DNA of 64,000 nt from Pontibacter sp. HSC-14F20 (GTDB lineage Bacteria; Bacteroidota; Bacteroidia; Cytophagales; Hymenobacteraceae): the NCBI RefSeq assembly GCF_019599265.1, contig NZ_JAHZTC010000021.1, forward strand, positions 1 to 64,000, read 5' to 3'. This document shows, one piece after another, positions 62,970 through 64,000 of this stretch. Below the pieces are notes generated by a model. It had not been told where the DNA came from. It made no database searches and was given only the letters and a program-made list of their open reading frames with translations. A program made the translations under genes and the position numbers. Each line of letters starts with the position of its first letter. The first letter of the stretch is position 1.

Positions 62970-64000
62970 ATGCCCAAACAGACGAAGACAATCCAGGACA
63001 AAACTGAAAAAATCTATCCGACAACCAGTAAGTTAAAAACACCTGCAAACGACAGGTCACCCGATGCCAAAAGCAAAAAAATATTTGTGCTCGACACCTC
63101 GGTTATCCTCTACGACCATAGCGCGGTGCAGAACTTTCAGGAGCATGATGTGGCTATACCTATTACGGTGCTCGAGGAACTTGATAACTTCAAGAAAGGC
63201 AACGATATCAAGAATTTTGAGGCCCGCGAGTTTATCCGGTTCATCGACAAACTTTCTGCGGAGCACATGCTACAGGAGTGGATTCCGCTCAATGGCAAGA
63301 CCAAAGGCAAGTTTAAGGTGATGATGAACGGCAGTGCCAAGCTGGATGCTACTAAGATCTTTGGCGACAAAAACGACCATCACATCCTGAACTCGGCCCT
63401 GCACATGCAGCAGGACTACCCGAAGAGCAAGGTGGTGCTGGTAACCAAAGACATTAACCTACGCCTGAAAGCCCGTGCACTCAACCTGATCGCGGAAGAC
63501 TACGAAACCGGTAAGATTCAGGATGTAGCGGGCTTGTATACAGGAAGCGATACCCTCGAAGAAATTGACGCGGGCGTGATCAACGAGCTGTATGAAAAAG
63601 GCAACTTTGAAAGCGGCAAAGTGATAAAAGAAACGCCGCCTGACAATCACTTTTATGTGCTCAAAAGCTTTAAGAACTCCATCCTCTCCTATTACAATCC
63701 GGCTGAGGACCAGTTTGAGCGGGTAGATAAGCAGATGGCTTACGGCGTGAAGCCACGGAATGCCGAGCAGACTTTCGCCATGCATGCCTTGTTAAATCCG
63801 CGCATCAAACTGGTGAGTATACAGGGTGTGGCCGGTACCGGCAAGACGCTGCTGGCCCTGGCGAGTGCGCTGGAACAACGCCGCGACTATAAGCAGATCT
63901 ACCTGGCGCGGCCTATCGTGCCGCTCAGCAACAAAGACATCGGCTACCTGCCCGGCGATATAAAATCGAAGCTAAACCCTTACATGGAGCCACTGTGGGA
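62970..64000 (+). CDS. PIN-PhoH ATPase, 3' end outside window
   Basis: The first 343 codons of a PhoH-like protein. After a charged leader (residues 1-35) comes a PIN ribonuclease-type domain (about 36-180: KIFVLDTSVILYDHSA with the acidic residue, VTVLEELDNFKKG, LVTKDINLRLKA). The PhoH ATPase domain then begins with Walker A in SIQGVAGTGKTLLALASAL (about 285-303) and ARPIVPLSNKDIGYLPGD. The fused form is known as PhoH2 or YlaK-like and is linked to RNA cleavage and unwinding. ATG 62970 is the first in frame. The reading frame is open to the window end. Confidence 0.92.
   Translation, partial: MPKQTKTIQDKTEKIYPTTSKLKTPANDRSPDAKSKKIFVLDTSVILYDHSAVQNFQEHDVAIPITVLEELDNFKKGNDIKNFEAREFIRFIDKLSAEHMLQEWIPLNGKTKGKFKVMMNGSAKLDATKIFGDKNDHHILNSALHMQQDYPKSKVVLVTKDINLRLKARALNLIAEDYETGKIQDVAGLYTGSDTLEEIDAGVINELYEKGNFESGKVIKETPPDNHFYVLKSFKNSILSYYNPAEDQFERVDKQMAYGVKPRNAEQTFAMHALLNPRIKLVSIQGVAGTGKTLLALASALEQRRDYKQIYLARPIVPLSNKDIGYLPGDIKSKLNPYMEPLW

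Larger units (their letters stand above)
157..63163. repeat. Highly iterated heptamer AGGTATA/TATACCT, dispersed over the whole window
   Basis: By manual scan I count about 69 AGGTATA and about 73 TATACCT on the plus strand; roughly 8 in total would be expected from random 7-mers. The longer consensus is CAGGTATAG (8th base G in about 38 of 69 AGGTATA copies, T almost never). Copies occur in genes on both strands (as Gly-Ile, Ile-Pro, Tyr-Thr or Leu-Tyr-Leu codons) and in gaps. Both insertion elements lack it. Examples: 250, 1848, 3649, 6780, 18960, 28562, 45435, 57269. I do not know a published name for it. Confidence 0.85.

Noticed and set aside
157..63163. The iterated heptamer as a strand-biased replication signal (Chi or KOPS type)
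   Set aside because: Both orientations are almost equally frequent throughout, so there is no directional bias in this window.
1..64000. CRISPR arrays, tRNA or rRNA genes
   Set aside because: No regularly spaced direct repeats, no T-loop sequences in the gaps and no rRNA segments were seen.

Overview
The window reads as chromosomal DNA of a Bacteroidota bacterium, most likely a Pontibacter-like member of the Cytophagales (Hymenobacteraceae). The reasons are a TonB receptor followed by a DUF4249 lipoprotein, a fused ccoNO cbb3 oxidase gene, lipoproteins with short lipoboxes, DUF3127 and DUF4136 proteins, and promoter-like TAnnTTTG boxes. Genus level is inference. I found no rRNA, tRNA, CRISPR array or prophage. 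Coding density is high and most genes are housekeeping.

Layout. 0.2-10.2 kb: fused branched-chain-type 2-oxoacid dehydrogenase E1, hemF, a PAP2 phosphatase, a TonB receptor/DUF4249 pair, riboflavin synthase, protein isoaspartate methyltransferase, an acyl-CoA thioesterase and an uncharacterised protein that may be a remote HolD (psi) homologue. 10.2-18.4 kb: a frameshifted NADAR gene, a TlpA-type lipoprotein, gatB, a small membrane protein, alaS, a MerR regulator and a dprA gene broken twice. 18.5-25.4 kb: a class IV aminotransferase, an oxidoreductase, an SDR, thyA, a DUF4136 lipoprotein, an acyl-CoA hydrolase/transferase and a DUF1206 membrane protein. 25.6-32.9 kb: a signalling block with a sigma-54 response regulator, a PAS kinase and a six-PAS hybrid kinase. 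33-39 kb: an M20 amidohydrolase, alanine racemase, and an operon of potassium channel, DUF389 and DUF2254 membrane proteins.

39.1-50.9 kb is a coherent microaerobic respiration island on the minus strand: ccoI (copper ATPase), ccoS, ccoNO, ccoQ, ccoP, ccoG, ccoH (fixH), a SafE-like protein, a universal stress protein with a cyclic-nucleotide-binding-domain protein, and an FNR-type regulator with an iron-sulphur-type cysteine set. Four promoters in it carry the same two-palindrome element with exactly 22 bp between centres, which suggests one oxygen-responsive regulon controlled by the adjacent FNR-like protein.

51-64 kb: a copper-ligand-less azurin-like lipoprotein and an L,D-transpeptidase, an M1 aminopeptidase, a DUF892 ferritin-like protein, a convergent cyanophycinase/isoaspartyl peptidase pair, DUF3127 and AlbA_2 proteins, a complete IS4-type element with 9-bp target duplication, an internally deleted ISAs1-type element with intact ends, a MORN-type protein and the start of a PIN-PhoH ATPase that runs off the window.

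The most striking feature is at the whole-window scale. The heptamer AGGTATA (or its complement TATACCT), usually within CAGGTATAG, occurs about 140 times by my manual count, against about 8 expected by chance. It lies in genes and between genes, in both orientations, and is absent from both insertion sequences.
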